A stretch of DNA of 31,022 nt from positions 1-31,022 of the forward strand of contig CAYFNI010000014.1 of NCBI GenBank assembly GCA_964344495.1, written 5' to 3'. Of this stretch, positions 16,681 through 25,600 are shown piece after piece. The stretch comes from UBA6136 sp964344495. Its GTDB lineage: Bacteria; Pseudomonadota; Gammaproteobacteria; Methylococcales; Methylococcaceae. A program made the position numbers and the translations under genes. How positions within the stretch are numbered: position 1 is the first letter of the stretch; each line of letters starts with the position of its first letter. A model generated the notes under the pieces. It ran no database searches. It saw nothing but the letters and a program-made list of their open reading frames with translations, and was not told where the DNA came from.

Positions 16681-17781
16681 ATGGCATCCGTCCAGTTTGA
16701 ACAGGTCACCAAAATCTACCCGAACGGGCACTGTGCGCTGCAGTCACTGAATCTCGAGATTCACGCCGGTGAGCTGATGGCGGTGGTCGGTCCGTCTGGC
16801 TGCGGCAAGTCGACGTTTCTGCGGGTGCTGGCGGGGCTTGAGGACATCACGTCCGGCACCCTCTGGATCGGTCGGCAGATCGCCAACCCGCTGTCCCCCC
16901 AGGCGCGCAACATCGCCATGGTGTTTCAGGACTACGCGCTGTATCCAACCATGACGGTGCGGGAAAACCTCGACTTCCCGCTGAAAATGCGCAAATTCGC
17001 CGCCGCAGAACGCACCCGACGGGTGTTGCGGGTGGCCGATATGCTCGACCTGGCGGGTGTACTGGATCGGTTGCCGAAAGAATTGTCGGGCGGCCAGCGG
17101 CAACGCGTGGCCATGGGGCGCGCCCTGGTGCGGGAGCCGTCGGTCTTTCTGCTCGACGAGCCCCTGTCGAATCTCGATGCGAAACTGCGCGCGCAGGTAC
17201 GAGCCGAAATCGGCGACCTGCAGCAGCGCACCGGCGCTACGATGGTGTACGTGACACATGATCAGGTCGAAGCGATGACGCTGGGCCAGCGCATTGCCGT
17301 TCTGCATCACGGACGACTGCAACAACTGGGCACACCGCAAAGCGTGTACGAACAGCCGGCCAATGCGTTTGTGGCCGGCTTTACCGGCAGCCCGCCGATG
17401 AATGTCTTCAGCGCCCGACTTGAGGCCTGGAGCGACACCGAAGCCCGATTGTGGGTGGATCAGCAGCCGGTCGCCACCCTTCGGCTTGATCACGGCCGGC
17501 CGGCCGTTGGGGCAGTCATGGCCGGCATCCGCCCTGAACACCTGCATCTGGCCACGGAGGATAGCCACGATGGGTTTAACGCCATCGTCGTGACCAGTGA
17601 ATACCTGGGCCATGAAACGCTGCTGCATGTCCATCCGGCCGGATCGGACAAAACGGATGCAGCACCGTGGATCGCGCGCTTGCCCGGAGTCCACCCCTTC
17701 CCTGCCGGCGCCCGGATCCGGATCGCCCGCGTGGGTCCGGAGCATGTGCGGGTCTTCGGGCCGGCTGGCGCCTCAGCCTGA
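16681..17781 (+). CDS. Sugar ABC transporter ATP-binding protein (UgpC/MalK/MsmK type)
   Basis: This 366-residue cytoplasmic ATPase powers CUT1 sugar importers. It has Walker A GPSGCGKST, the ABC signature LSGGQRQRVAMGRAL, Walker B VFLLDEPLSNLDAKLR, the switch His in VTHDQ and a C-terminal TOBE/OB domain with GIRPEH. The start lies two bases after the hydrolase stop, with GGAG eight bases upstream, so it is cotranscribed with that gene. Since the minus-strand importer genes lack their own ATPase, this is the obvious partner, although UgpC-type ATPases often serve several transporters. Its 3' end overlaps the convergent nucleotidase gene by nine bases. Confidence 0.93.
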   Translation: MASVQFEQVTKIYPNGHCALQSLNLEIHAGELMAVVGPSGCGKSTFLRVLAGLEDITSGTLWIGRQIANPLSPQARNIAMVFQDYALYPTMTVRENLDFPLKMRKFAAAERTRRVLRVADMLDLAGVLDRLPKELSGGQRQRVAMGRALVREPSVFLLDEPLSNLDAKLRAQVRAEIGDLQQRTGATMVYVTHDQVEAMTLGQRIAVLHHGRLQQLGTPQSVYEQPANAFVAGFTGSPPMNVFSARLEAWSDTEARLWVDQQPVATLRLDHGRPAVGAVMAGIRPEHLHLATEDSHDGFNAIVVTSEYLGHETLLHVHPAGSDKTDAAPWIARLPGVHPFPAGARIRIARVGPEHVRVFGPAGASA

Positions 17782-18678
17782 CGGTCTGCCGGTATTGGCC
17801 ACGCCGTGCGGCACGTGCCCGGTCGCGACGTGCTGACTGGCGGAATGGCAGTGACCCTGCTGGTCGTCGAAGAAAATATCGGCCCCGAATGCCCGTAGAA
17901 ACGGACCTTTCTCTTTGCCGCCGAGGAAGATGGCTTCGTCGATGCGGATATTCCAGGCGCGCAGGGTGCGGACCACGCGTTCGTGCGCGGGTGCGGCGCG
18001 CGCCGTAACGAGGGCGGTTCGAATCGGCGCATCGTCGGCACCGAACAGCGTCTGAATATGATGCAGCGTTGCCAGAAAAGTCTTGAACGGCCCCCCCAGC
18101 AGCGGATTGCGGGCCTCCTGGGTTTCATATTCAGTGAAAGCTTCCAGCCCCTGCTCACGGTAGATACGCTCGGATTCGTCGGAAAACAGCACGGCGTCGC
18201 CATCGAACGCGATGCGTAACGTGCTGCTCTCGCCGGAAAGCCGACTGGACGCCAGAATGGTGGCAGCCGCATGGCCGGCATCCAGGGCTTGCCTGACATC
18301 GTCGGCATTGGTCGAGAGGAACAGGTCGGCGCCGAAGGCCGAAATGTAGCTGAACGGCGACTGGCCACTGGTGAAGGCGGCGCGGGTGATATCAAGACCG
18401 TGCTGCCGGATCGAGTTGAACACCCGCAACCCGGTATCCGCGCTGTTACGGGACAGCAGGATGACCTCGACGGTCGGCTGCCGCAGCCGTTCATTGATGG
18501 CCAACAGCTTCTTCACCAGCGGATAGGCCACGCCGGGCTGCAGCACTTCATCCTCGTGGGTGACCTGATACTGGCAGAACGCCTCCTTGCCCTGCTCTTC
18601 AAAGATGCGGTGCGACTCATCCAAATCAAACAATGCCCGGGATGAAATCGCAACAACCAGCTTACGGTCGTCCTTCAT
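17773..18678 (-). CDS. 5'-nucleotidase, cN-I-like (PF06189 family)
   Basis: This 301-residue cytosolic protein resembles the bacterial relatives of vertebrate cytosolic 5'-nucleotidase I, which dephosphorylate nucleoside monophosphates. It contains a HAD-like nucleophile motif FDGDAVLFSDESERIYREQG and the segment VEVILLSRNSADTGLRVFNSI. A related segment, LFDLDESHRIFEEQGKEAF, lies near the N-terminus, so the protein appears to hold an internal repeat. The start at 18678 is firm: a perfect GGAGG lies seven bases upstream, although the frame is open to 18720. It converges on and overlaps the ATPase gene by nine bases. Physiological substrate is unknown. Confidence 0.82.
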   Translation of the reverse strand: MKDDRKLVVAISSRALFDLDESHRIFEEQGKEAFCQYQVTHEDEVLQPGVAYPLVKKLLAINERLRQPTVEVILLSRNSADTGLRVFNSIRQHGLDITRAAFTSGQSPFSYISAFGADLFLSTNADDVRQALDAGHAAATILASSRLSGESSTLRIAFDGDAVLFSDESERIYREQGLEAFTEYETQEARNPLLGGPFKTFLATLHHIQTLFGADDAPIRTALVTARAAPAHERVVRTLRAWNIRIDEAIFLGGKEKGPFLRAFGADIFFDDQQGHCHSASQHVATGHVPHGVANTGRPSG

Positions 18679-18793
18679 CAGAGCGCCTCCGGCACGACGA
18701 CGGGAAACCAATTGCAGCATTGCTTGTCACACACAAGCGACTTTTCCGATTCGGGTGTACTTTTGACGCCCGCTAACGGACAATCGCAACTCC

Positions 18794-18815
18794 GATAAAA
18801 ACCGCGTTTTTTATC
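18794..18815. repeat. AT-rich inverted repeat upstream of the 18852 gene
   Basis: GATAAAAA (18794-18801) and TTTTTATC (18808-18815) form a perfect 8-bp inverted repeat with a 6-base loop. It ends 37 bp before the start codon of the unknown membrane protein and lies between two divergent genes. It could be an operator or a leader hairpin; I see no good promoter hexamers placed around it. Confidence 0.4.
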
Positions 18816-18851
18816 TGCCATCTGCTTAACTCGAACTATAAAGGCGACCCG

Positions 18852-19316
18852 ATGAAAGAGCTGATTTCCAAGATGATCCGGAGCAAGTACTCCGTCCTGT
18901 ACCTGGTCCTGTTTATTGCCGCCCTTTACATGCTGCAGGAAAAATTGATTATGCCGCTGGTAATGGACGTGGTGAAGTCGGAGGCATTTTTCGAGAAGCC
19001 GGTGGAAGAAAATGAACCGCTGGGCAAACTCGACGCCAAAACTGAGCGGACCGGCTTTGCCCTTGCGCATTGCCGCGATGCGGTCAAGAAAGAAGGCGGG
19101 CTCCCTGACACCGTGCAATTCCTGGATGACAACTACGAAACCTGGGCGCTCGGGAATCGTCAGTATCTGGTGCGATCCAGCATCCGCCTGGTCGATCCGG
19201 AGAAAGGCCAAATCGACAAGCTCTACGCCTGCACCGTGCGCATGATCGGCGAGGATCAAAGCAAACCGGAAAGCTGGACTACGCTCGGCGTAGATTTCAA
19301 CCCGGATCCGAACTAA
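18852..19316 (+). CDS. Small membrane-anchored protein of unknown function
   Basis: I do not recognise this 154-residue protein. It has a basic N-terminus (KELISKMIRSK), one hydrophobic span at about 13-35, and a polar domain that should lie in the periplasm. The domain has two cysteines, in ALAHCRDAVKKEGG and KLYACTVRMIG. A pattern of Cys, then PDTVQF, then a beta-rich stretch (RQYLVRSSIRL), then Cys and a Trp near the end recalls small exported beta domains of unknown function. An AAGG precedes the ATG. It diverges from the nucleotidase gene and is followed by a strong terminator, so it is probably transcribed alone. Codon use looks like its neighbours. Confidence 0.75.
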   Translation: MKELISKMIRSKYSVLYLVLFIAALYMLQEKLIMPLVMDVVKSEAFFEKPVEENEPLGKLDAKTERTGFALAHCRDAVKKEGGLPDTVQFLDDNYETWALGNRQYLVRSSIRLVDPEKGQIDKLYACTVRMIGEDQSKPESWTTLGVDFNPDPN

Positions 19317-19354
19317 GGCCTCCCCGGGTCCAGACCCGACGGATAGAACTCTAC

Positions 19355-19387
19355 GGGCGGGCACCGGCAACGGTGCCCGCCCTTTTT
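19355..19387 (+). terminator. Rho-independent terminator
   Basis: A perfect 12-bp GC-rich stem (GGGCGGGCACCG at 19355-19366 with CGGTGCCCGCCC at 19371-19382) is closed by the stable tetraloop GCAA and followed by TTTTT. It lies 38 bases after the 18852-19316 gene. No T-run follows on the minus strand, so it serves the plus-strand gene. Confidence 0.93.
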
Positions 19388-19397
19388 AATATCCGCC

Positions 19398-19742
19398 CTA
19401 GCCCGGCGGCCAGGCCAGCCGACGACCGCCGAGGACATGCAGGTGCAGGTGGTAGACCTCCTGCCCGCCATCGCCACGACAATTGATCACCGTCCGATAG
19501 CCGCTGCTGGCGAGACCTTCGCCACGGGCCACCTCCTGCACCGCAGCGAACAGCCGGGCCGCCAGTTCCGGTTCGTCGGCGGGGAAATCATCCAGCGTCG
19601 CAATATGGCGTTTGGGTATGACCAGCACATGCACCTTGGCCTGCGGGCGGATATCCCGGAACGCCAGCACATGCTCATCCTCATAGACCACATCCGGCCG
19701 GATGTCGCCAGCGACCATCTTGCAGAAAAGACACTCTGTCAT
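19398..19742 (-). CDS. hinT: HIT-family purine nucleoside phosphoramidase HinT
   Basis: This 114-residue protein is a branch-I HIT hydrolase, which cleaves AMP-linked phosphoramidates. The histidine triad HLHLHV is at 98-103, with NCRGDGGQEVYH before it and FRDIRPQAKVHVLVIPKRH in the nucleotide-binding core. Two cysteines at 4 and 7 (CLFC), together with the conserved His of the fold, may form the small zinc site seen in some HinT proteins. I chose the ATG at 19742 because GAGGTGG lies just upstream and the length matches E. coli HinT (119 residues). It is the last gene of the dnaX-ybaB-recR-hinT run, 32 bp after recR. Confidence 0.93.
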   Translation of the reverse strand: MTECLFCKMVAGDIRPDVVYEDEHVLAFRDIRPQAKVHVLVIPKRHIATLDDFPADEPELAARLFAAVQEVARGEGLASSGYRTVINCRGDGGQEVYHLHLHVLGGRRLAWPPG

Positions 19743-19774
19743 GACCACCTCGTTGTCAGGGCCGAAGCCGCACG

Positions 19775-20371
19775 TCAGAACGTCTTGCGGCCGTTGAAAG
19801 CATGTGACAGGGTTGCGCTGTCCACATATTCGAGTTCCCCGCCCAGCGGCATACCATAGGCCAGCCGGGTGGTACTGATCTGGCATTGGCGGGCCATCTC
19901 GTGAATGAAATGCGCCGTTGCCTCACCCTCCACCGTGGTATTGGTGGCGAGAATGATTTCGTTCACCTCACCCGAACGCAACCGCTGCTCCAGCAGGTCC
20001 AGCCGCAACTCGGCCGGGCCAATGCCATCCAGCGGCGAAAGCCGGCCATTGAGCACGAAAAATACGCCCTGGAAGCCGGTGGCCTGATCAATCGCCTGCG
20101 CTTCCGCCGGCGTTTCCACCACGCAGAGCAGGGAACGCTCCCGCCGCGGGCTGGCACAGACGGCACATAGCTCGCCTTCGGTCAGGGTCCGACACTGGCT
20201 GCAGTGGCCGATGCTGTCGAGCGCCCGCAGCAGGGCGTCAGCCAGTTGTCGGGCACCGTCCCGGTCCCGCTGCAACAGATGAAAGGTCATGCGCTGGGCC
20301 GATTTGGGACCGATGCCCGGCAGGCAACGCAGGGATCGCATCAGTCGGCCCAAGGCTCCGGACGGTTCCAT
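19775..20371 (-). CDS. recR: Recombination mediator protein RecR
   Basis: This 198-residue protein works with RecF and RecO to load RecA on gapped DNA coated with SSB. It has an N-terminal helix-hairpin-helix (LRCLPGIGPKSAQRM), a C4 zinc finger (C57, C60, C69, C72), a Toprim domain (SLLCVVETPAEAQAID and EIILATNTTVEGEAT) and a C-terminal Walker-B-like segment (RLAYGMPLGGELEY). Length and motif order match RecR exactly (201 residues in E. coli). It lies 22 bp after ybaB, in the conserved dnaX-ybaB-recR order. Confidence 0.97.
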   Translation of the reverse strand: MEPSGALGRLMRSLRCLPGIGPKSAQRMTFHLLQRDRDGARQLADALLRALDSIGHCSQCRTLTEGELCAVCASPRRERSLLCVVETPAEAQAIDQATGFQGVFFVLNGRLSPLDGIGPAELRLDLLEQRLRSGEVNEIILATNTTVEGEATAHFIHEMARQCQISTTRLAYGMPLGGELEYVDSATLSHAFNGRKTF

Positions 20372-20393
20372 AGGAAGAGGGTTCCGGGCCCGC

Positions 20394-20717
20394 TCAGAAG
20401 GGCAGCTTGAAACCCGGCGGCAAATCGAAGCCGCCGGTCAGACCGGCCATCTTCTCCTGCTTGAGGACACTGACCTTGTTGACCGCATCATTGAAGGCCG
20501 CCGCAATCAGATCTTCCAGCATGTCGCGGTCCTCTTTGAGCAGGCTGTCGTCAATTTCGACCTTGTGGACCTGCCGCTTGCCATTCATGGTGATTTTCAC
20601 CAGACCGCCGCCCGACTCACCCTGAATCTGGGTCGCAGCGATGTCGTCCTGCACCTGCTTGAGGTTCTCCTGCATCTTTTGCGCTTGCTGCATCAGGCCT
20701 GCCAGAGGGTTTTTCAT
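20394..20717 (-). CDS. ybaB: Nucleoid-associated protein YbaB/EbfC
   Basis: This 107-residue DNA-binding protein forms tweezer-like dimers and is linked to nucleoid organisation and often to RecR function. It shows the family features: an N-terminal coiled-coil helix (GLMQQAQKMQENLKQVQDDI), GGGLVKITMNGK, the MLEDLIAAAFNDA block and the ending DLPPGFKLPF. The ATG at 20717 has GGAG eight bases upstream; a GTG three codons earlier is possible but less likely. It sits 36 bp downstream of the dnaX reading frame's end and directly before recR. Confidence 0.95.
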   Translation of the reverse strand: MKNPLAGLMQQAQKMQENLKQVQDDIAATQIQGESGGGLVKITMNGKRQVHKVEIDDSLLKEDRDMLEDLIAAAFNDAVNKVSVLKQEKMAGLTGGFDLPPGFKLPF

Positions 20718-20753
20718 CGGGTTCACTCCATTTGTTGATGGTTGTGCTGTTCG

Positions 20754-22427
20754 TCAGTGAGTCGGCTTGATGCTGCCGGGTACGATGCGGGCCTCAAAGA
20801 CGGCCTGCAATCCGCGCACGCTCTCATCCTGTTCAATGGCCCGCTCGGCGGCCGCCTGCCGCTCCTGCTGCTGACGCTGCTGTTGGTCGGCTGGAGTCTC
20901 GGTACGGGGCTCTTCCAGACGGACCTGCAATTTCAGGGGACGACTGAAATGCTGTTGCAACGCCTTTTCCAGTGCCGCCTCGGCACGAGCACTCCGAAGG
21001 TGCTGAAGCCGCGGCTCAAGGGTGATCACACAGGACTGGTCGTCGAGGGTCATCAGAACACTGTTGTTGGCGAGTTCACGCGTCATGGCCGTCAGCCCCA
21101 TCGCGCGGATCAGCGCCGGCCAGTCCAGTGACGCCCCCGACAGGGATGCCGTCGGAGTGGGTGCCGGTTCTTGGGTCTGGCCGGCGCTCGGCAACAGCGG
21201 CGCTGCGGCTGGCGGTTCAGCCGGGAACGGCTTGGGCGCCTCGGCAACCACCAGCGCCGGCTGTGCCGCCGCGCTCCTGAGGCTGGCGGCCGGAGCCTCC
21301 AGCGGGCCGGTCTGCGCAGTCCTCGCGCCGGTGCCGAACGACTCCGGGGCGGGCCGGAAGGCCAACATGCGCAACAGGGCCATTTCGAAACCGGTACGCG
21401 GATCCGGCGCCAGCGGCAAATCGCGCTGAGCGATGAGGCCGATCTGATAGAACAGTTGCAGATCCTCGGCCTGCGCCCGACGTGCGAGTGTCAGGATCCG
21501 TTCTGCATCCTCGTCCCGTCGTATGGCATCCGGCGCCCACTGACCCAGGGCGGCATGGTGCAGCAGGATGAGCATTTGCTGCAGCACATCGCCATAATTC
21601 GGTGCGTGCTGATCCAGCGCCTCAATCAGGTCGAGGACGGTGGAGGCATCCTGATCAAGCAGGGCGTCCAGCAATTCAAAGACCGGACGCCGCGCAACCG
21701 TGCCCAGCATGGCGGCGACCGTACTCTCGGTCAGGGTGCCACCGCCATGAACGATGGCCTGATCCATCAGGCTGAGTCCGTCGCGGAGCGAGCCATCGGC
21801 CGACCGGGCCAGCGACTTCACCGCGTTGGCCTCGAAGCCCACCTGTTCGCTGTGCAGGATATTCTCCATCTGTCCCCGGATCTGATCCGGCGTCAATCGC
21901 TTGAGATTGAACTGCAGACAGCGCGAAAGGACGGTGACCGGGATTTTCTGCGGATCGGTGGTCGCCAGCAGGAACTTCACATGGGGCGGCGGTTCTTCCA
22001 GCGTCTTCAGCAACGCATTGAAGCTGTGCGTCGACAGCATGTGGACCTCATCGATGAGGTAGACCTTGTAACGGCCCTGGGTGGGGGCGTAGAGGACATT
22101 GTCGAGCAGGTCGCGGGTATCTTCGACCTTGGTCCGGGAAGCTGCATCGACCTCAACCAGATCGACACACCGGCCTTCGTCCAGTTCGCGGCACATCAGG
22201 CATTCGCCGCAGGGCTCGGCGGCCTGGCGCGAGGCGCAATTCATGGCCTTGGCCAGAATGCGGGCGACCGTCGTCTTGCCTACGCCGCGCGTGCCGGTAA
22301 ACAGGTAGGCATGATGCAGGCGGTCGGATTCAAGCGCGTGGGTCAGAGCACGAACGACATGGTCCTGACCAACGATCTCGCTGAAGCGGTGTGGACGCCA
22401 TTTGCGGGCCAGTGCCTGATAAGCCAT
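20754..22427 (-). CDS. dnaX: DNA polymerase III subunit tau/gamma
   Basis: This 557-residue clamp-loader ATPase opens and loads the sliding clamp, and its tau form holds the polymerase dimer together. It has Walker A GTRGVGKT (45-52), a zinc module (C64, C73, C76, C79), Walker B DEVH (126-129) and the SRC motif LSRCLQF, then a Pro/Ala-rich linker (about 365-435) and a tau-specific C-terminal domain. I see no A-rich slippery heptamer like the AAAAAAG of E. coli dnaX in the linker region, so a short gamma form by the E. coli frameshift is not expected. It is preceded by the 4.5S RNA gene. Confidence 0.96.
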   Translation of the reverse strand: MAYQALARKWRPHRFSEIVGQDHVVRALTHALESDRLHHAYLFTGTRGVGKTTVARILAKAMNCASRQAAEPCGECLMCRELDEGRCVDLVEVDAASRTKVEDTRDLLDNVLYAPTQGRYKVYLIDEVHMLSTHSFNALLKTLEEPPPHVKFLLATTDPQKIPVTVLSRCLQFNLKRLTPDQIRGQMENILHSEQVGFEANAVKSLARSADGSLRDGLSLMDQAIVHGGGTLTESTVAAMLGTVARRPVFELLDALLDQDASTVLDLIEALDQHAPNYGDVLQQMLILLHHAALGQWAPDAIRRDEDAERILTLARRAQAEDLQLFYQIGLIAQRDLPLAPDPRTGFEMALLRMLAFRPAPESFGTGARTAQTGPLEAPAASLRSAAAQPALVVAEAPKPFPAEPPAAAPLLPSAGQTQEPAPTPTASLSGASLDWPALIRAMGLTAMTRELANNSVLMTLDDQSCVITLEPRLQHLRSARAEAALEKALQQHFSRPLKLQVRLEEPRTETPADQQQRQQQERQAAAERAIEQDESVRGLQAVFEARIVPGSIKPTH

Positions 22428-22435
22428 CGCGACTC

Positions 22436-22462
22436 AGAAGAAAATGTGCTGTCCTGGCACAT
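22436..22462 (-). terminator. Candidate weak terminator/attenuator between ffs and dnaX
   Basis: On the minus strand ATGTGC and GCACAT (22444-22449 and 22457-22462) form a 6-bp stem with a 7-base loop, followed by the T-rich TTTCTTCT. It lies just after the 4.5S RNA 3' end and just before the dnaX start codon. The stem is short, so partial readthrough into dnaX seems likely. Confidence 0.45.
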
Positions 22463-22471
22463 GAGTGGGGT

Positions 22472-22583
<112 letters not shown>

Positions 22584-22631
22584 ATTGAACTCTGATCAGC
22601 CGCCCCGGAGGATCGCGGCGGCAAGAGGCGC

Positions 22632-22660
22632 ATTATGCGGGAAGCGCGGGCACTGTTCAA
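22632..22660 (-). promoter_or_regulatory. Sigma-70 promoter of ffs
   Basis: On the minus strand TTGAAC (22655-22660) and CATAAT (22632-22637) are exactly 17 bp apart, followed by GCGCCTC. Transcription would start near 22625, about 40 bases before the mature 4.5S end, implying 5' processing. It lies in the gap after mfd and may also drive dnaX by readthrough. Confidence 0.75.
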
Positions 22661-22686
22661 CCTGATGCGTTCCGCTGCCTCCAACG

Positions 22687-25600
22687 TCAACCGGAATCCT
22701 GCAACAACTCGACCAGCTTTTCGACAAACTCGACCCGGGACTCGGGGGTCTCCATCGGGGTGAAAAAGCGCAGTTTCTCCGGACCGTCCAGCTTGTAGAC
22801 CTGGGACTGGGTCTGAATGAGCTGAATGATTTTCATCGGATCAATGTCCGGATTCGGATGAAACAGCAGCCGACCCCCGGTCGGACCGGCCTCGATCTTG
22901 CGGATACCCAGCTGTTCTGCCTGCAGCTTCAGCCCGGTCTGCGCAAACAGTGTCTTGGTGGCCGGCGGCAGCAGTCCGAAGCGGTCGATCATTTCGACCT
23001 GCAGGGCACGCAGGTCGTCTGCGTTGCGCGCGTTGGCAATGCGCTTGTAGAGCACCAGCCGGGTGTGGACATCGGGCAGGTAGTCTTCCGGAATCAGTGC
23101 CGGGCATTGCAGGTCGATTTCGGGGCCCACTTCATGCGGCAATGCATCCAGCTCCAGTTGGCGCCCTGACTGCAGCGCCTTGACCGCGCGTTCCAGCAGC
23201 TCGGTATAGAGGCTCAGGCCGATCTCCTGAATCTGGCCACTTTGCTCATCGCCGAGCAACTCGCCGGCTCCGCGGATTTCGAGATCATGCGAGGACAGCA
23301 TGAACCCGGCGCCCAGTTCACCGGACGCCTCAATGGCTTCGAGCCGCTTGGTGGCATCGGACGTCATCAGGCTCTTCGGCGGCACGATCAGATAGGCGTA
23401 GGCCCGGTGATGGGAACGCCCGACCCGGCCGCGAATCTGATGCAGCTGCGACAGGCCCAGCATGTCGGCACGGTTGATGATGATGGTGTTGGCGCTGGGC
23501 ACGTCGATGCCACTCTCGATGATGGTGGTGCAGAGCAGGACGTTGAAACGCTGGTGATAGAAATCGAGCATGATCTGCTCCAGTTCGCGCTCGGGCATCT
23601 GTCCGTGGGCGATCCGGATCCGCGCCAGCGGAATCAGGGCCTCGAGTTCGCGGGCCATCTTCTCCATCGTCTCGATCTTGTTGTGCAGGAAGTACACCTG
23701 CCCGCCACGCTTGATCTCGCGCAGCATGGCCTCTTCGATCAGGCCGGAGTCCCACTCGCTGACAAAGGTCTGGATGGCGTGGCGGTTGGGCGGTGGCGTG
23801 GCGATGATGGAGATGTCGCGCAGACCGGACATCGCGAGATTCAGTGTTCTCGGAATCGGTGTGGCGGTCAGCGTGAGGAAATCGACCTCACTGCGCAGTT
23901 TCTTGAAGTATTCCTTCTGCGCGACCCCGAAGCGCTGCTCCTCATCAATGATGACCAGACCGAGATCCTTGAAGGCGACATCCTTCTGCAGAATCTTGTG
24001 GGTACCGATCAGGATGTCGACCTTTCCCTGCGCCACATCCTCGACCACCTGTGCCTGCTGTTTCTTGCCGACGAAGCGGGACAGCGTCTCGACGCGGATC
24101 GGCCAGTCGGCATAGCGGTCAAGGAAGTTCTGATAATGCTGCTGGGCCAGCAGTGTGGTTGGAACCAGCACCGCTACCTGCTTGCCGTTCTGGACGGCGA
24201 TGAAGGCGGCGCGCATGGCCACCTCGGTCTTGCCGAAACCGACATCGCCACAGATGACCCGATCCATTGGCTGTGGGGCGGCGAGATCCTTGATGACATC
24301 GAGAATGGCGGTCTCCTGATCCGGCGTCTCCTCGAACGGAAACCCGGCGGCAAAATCGGCGTACTCGCTGCTGACCGTGCTCAGGCTCTGGCCCTGCCGG
24401 GCCGCGCGCTTGGCATAGATGTCCAGCAACTCGGCCGCAACATCGCGGACCCGCTCCAGCGCCTTGCGGCGGGCTTTTTGCCATTGCTCGCCACCCAGCC
24501 GGTGCAGCGGCGCGGACTCGGGGCTGGCGCCGCTGTAGCGGCCGATCAGGTGAAGGGAAGAGACTGGCACATAGAGGGTGTCCTGGTGGGCGTACTCGAG
24601 CGTCAGGAATTCGGTCTCGATGCCTCCCACCGTCAGGTGGGTGAGCCCCATGAAGCGGCCCACACCATGATCCTGATGCACGACCGGCGCACCAACCTCG
24701 AGTTCCTCGAGGTTGCGCAGAATCTGATCGAGCGTGTGGCCACTGGATACCCGACGACGCCGACGCTGCTGAACCTTTTCGCCGGACAGCTGGGTCTCGG
24801 TGATGATGGCCAGATCCGGCTCGGTCATCCACAAACCATGATCCATGGGGGCAACAACCAGATTCAGGGGGTCGCCACCCTGCAGGAACTGCGCCCATGA
24901 CTCCACCACCCGAGGCCGGAACTGATGGCGTGCCAGCGTCTCCAGCAAGGCCTCCCGGTGCCCGGCCGTTTCGGCGACGAACAAGACCCGCCGGCCCGGC
25001 GCCCCGATGAAGGTGCGCAAGGCGTCGGCCGGATCCTTCTGTTTCGGGTTCAGCGCCACCACCGGCAATGGTGCGCAGGCAAACCGACCCCCTGATCCGG
25101 TCATCGCCGATTCGTCTTCGGCGGCCGTCTCGAGTCTGATCAGCGCTTGTGACTGCAAGCGTTCGTGCAGCAAGTCCGGCAACAACAGCAGTCGTCCGGG
25201 GGGTAACGGCGGGCGGTCGACATAGGCCCGACGGGTGGCGTAGCGGGTACTGGCCTCGGCAAAGAACTGCTCCGCCGCGCGTTCAATGGCGCCATGCAGG
25301 ACCACTTTGGTTCGACCTGGCAAATAATCGAACAGGGTTTCCGTCTGCTCCACAAACAGGGGTAGATAGGACTCAATCCCGCCGACCGCTATGCCCTTGC
25401 TGACCTCCTGATACAGCGGGTTATTCACTGAGGCATCAGGAAATTCGGACCGAAAGGCCTGACGAAAGCGTTTGATGGCGGCCTCATCAAACGGGAATTC
25501 CCGGGCGGGAAACAGGTTGATTTCATCGACCTTGTCACTCGACCGCTGCGTTTCCGGATCAAAGATGCGAATCGATTCAACCTCATCGTCGAATAACTCG

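Noticed and set aside
19322..19342. Small inverted repeat (CGGGT/ACCCG) before the main terminator
   Set aside because: The stem is only five bases with no T-run. The 12-bp hairpin at 19355-19387 explains termination.
22584..22631. Possible separate small gene or hairpin between the ffs promoter and ffs
   Set aside because: The imperfect GCCGCC/GGGGCGGC pairing is explained by high G+C, and the stretch fits a short 5' leader of the 4.5S precursor.
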